A stretch of 5,997 nt of DNA from positions 1 to 5,997 of the forward strand of contig PMTP01000157.1 of assembly GCA_003167305.1 (NCBI GenBank). The letters are read 5' to 3'. The notes beneath the pieces are model-generated. The model was not told the origin of the DNA. It did no database searches and saw nothing but the letters and a program-made list of their open reading frames with translations. This document shows positions 5,842 through 5,997 of the stretch, one piece after another. The position numbers and the translations under genes are program-made. This DNA is from Acidobacteriaceae bacterium. GTDB taxonomy: Bacteria; Acidobacteriota; Terriglobia; Terriglobales; Acidobacteriaceae. Position 1 is the stretch's first letter. Every line of letters begins with the position of its first letter.

Positions 5842-5997
5842 TAGGGCCTGTTCACACTACCCTGGTGGGCGGCGACGGGAGCCAATTTTTCTCAGATCGA
5901 GGAATGAGGAGTGACGGATACCGGGTGTATACGAGCGACGATGGACGAAGAGCTGGGGGAAATTGGCCCCGTCTCTTCGGGCTGCTGCGAAAATCCG
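5842..5997. repeat. Probable edge of an intergenic repeat or insertion element, runs off window
   Basis: After the polyP kinase gene the sequence changes character from TAGGGCCTGTTCACAC (5842-5857) onward. GACGGGAGCCAATTT (5874-5888) is an inverted copy, with one base missing, of AAATTGGCCCCGTC (5960-5973), with about 70 bases between the arms. Several frames stay open to the window edge. On the minus strand 46 codons are open from the edge to a TAG at 5857-5859 (Arg-rich, containing RRSYTPGIRHSSFLDLRKIG). On the plus strand a GTG at 5911 has GAGGA seven bases upstream (begins VTDTGCIRATMDEELG). None shows a recognised domain, and overlapping open frames are common in GC-rich DNA. The arrangement suggests a dispersed repeat or the end of a mobile element rather than a gene, but a truncated small gene cannot be excluded. 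Confidence 0.35.

Overview
This is a GC-rich bacterial chromosomal segment with five protein-coding genes, two short intergenic elements and no RNA genes, CRISPR arrays or complete insertion sequences that I can see. The mix of genes fits a soil-type member of the Acidobacteriota: an exported family-29 fucosidase with a Tat-like leader, an EmrB-like pump without an adjacent EmrA, a polyP kinase 2, a solitary PP2C phosphatase, and mosaic palindromic intergenic repeats. That assignment is an inference from gene style only; no 16S or other marker gene is present.

Layout. Positions 3-467 (+) hold the 3' end of a beta-propeller-like protein whose start lies outside the window. Positions 477-628 hold a compact repeat element made of four nested hairpins between imperfect inverted arms. 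Positions 680-1489 (+) encode a PP2C-type Ser/Thr phosphatase with a TTG start. It converges, across a 48-base gap, with an EmrB/QacA-type multidrug efflux transporter (1538-3112, -). That transporter is divergent from a GH29 alpha-L-fucosidase (3284-4816, +). The 171-base intergenic region between them carries a good sigma70-like promoter for the fucosidase and a small inverted repeat. A polyphosphate kinase 2 gene (4909-5802, +) follows in the same direction. The last 156 bases (5842-5997) look like the edge of another inverted-repeat-containing intergenic element that runs off the window.

The genes do not form an obvious pathway. The phosphatase, pump, fucosidase and polyP kinase read as independent transcription units: one convergent pair, one divergent pair, and one same-direction neighbour 92 bases away with its own ribosome binding site. 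I found no convincing new multi-gene system. The items most worth a second look are the four-hairpin element at 477-628, the terminal repeat-like sequence at 5842-5997, and a tandem pentapeptide insertion in the phosphatase.
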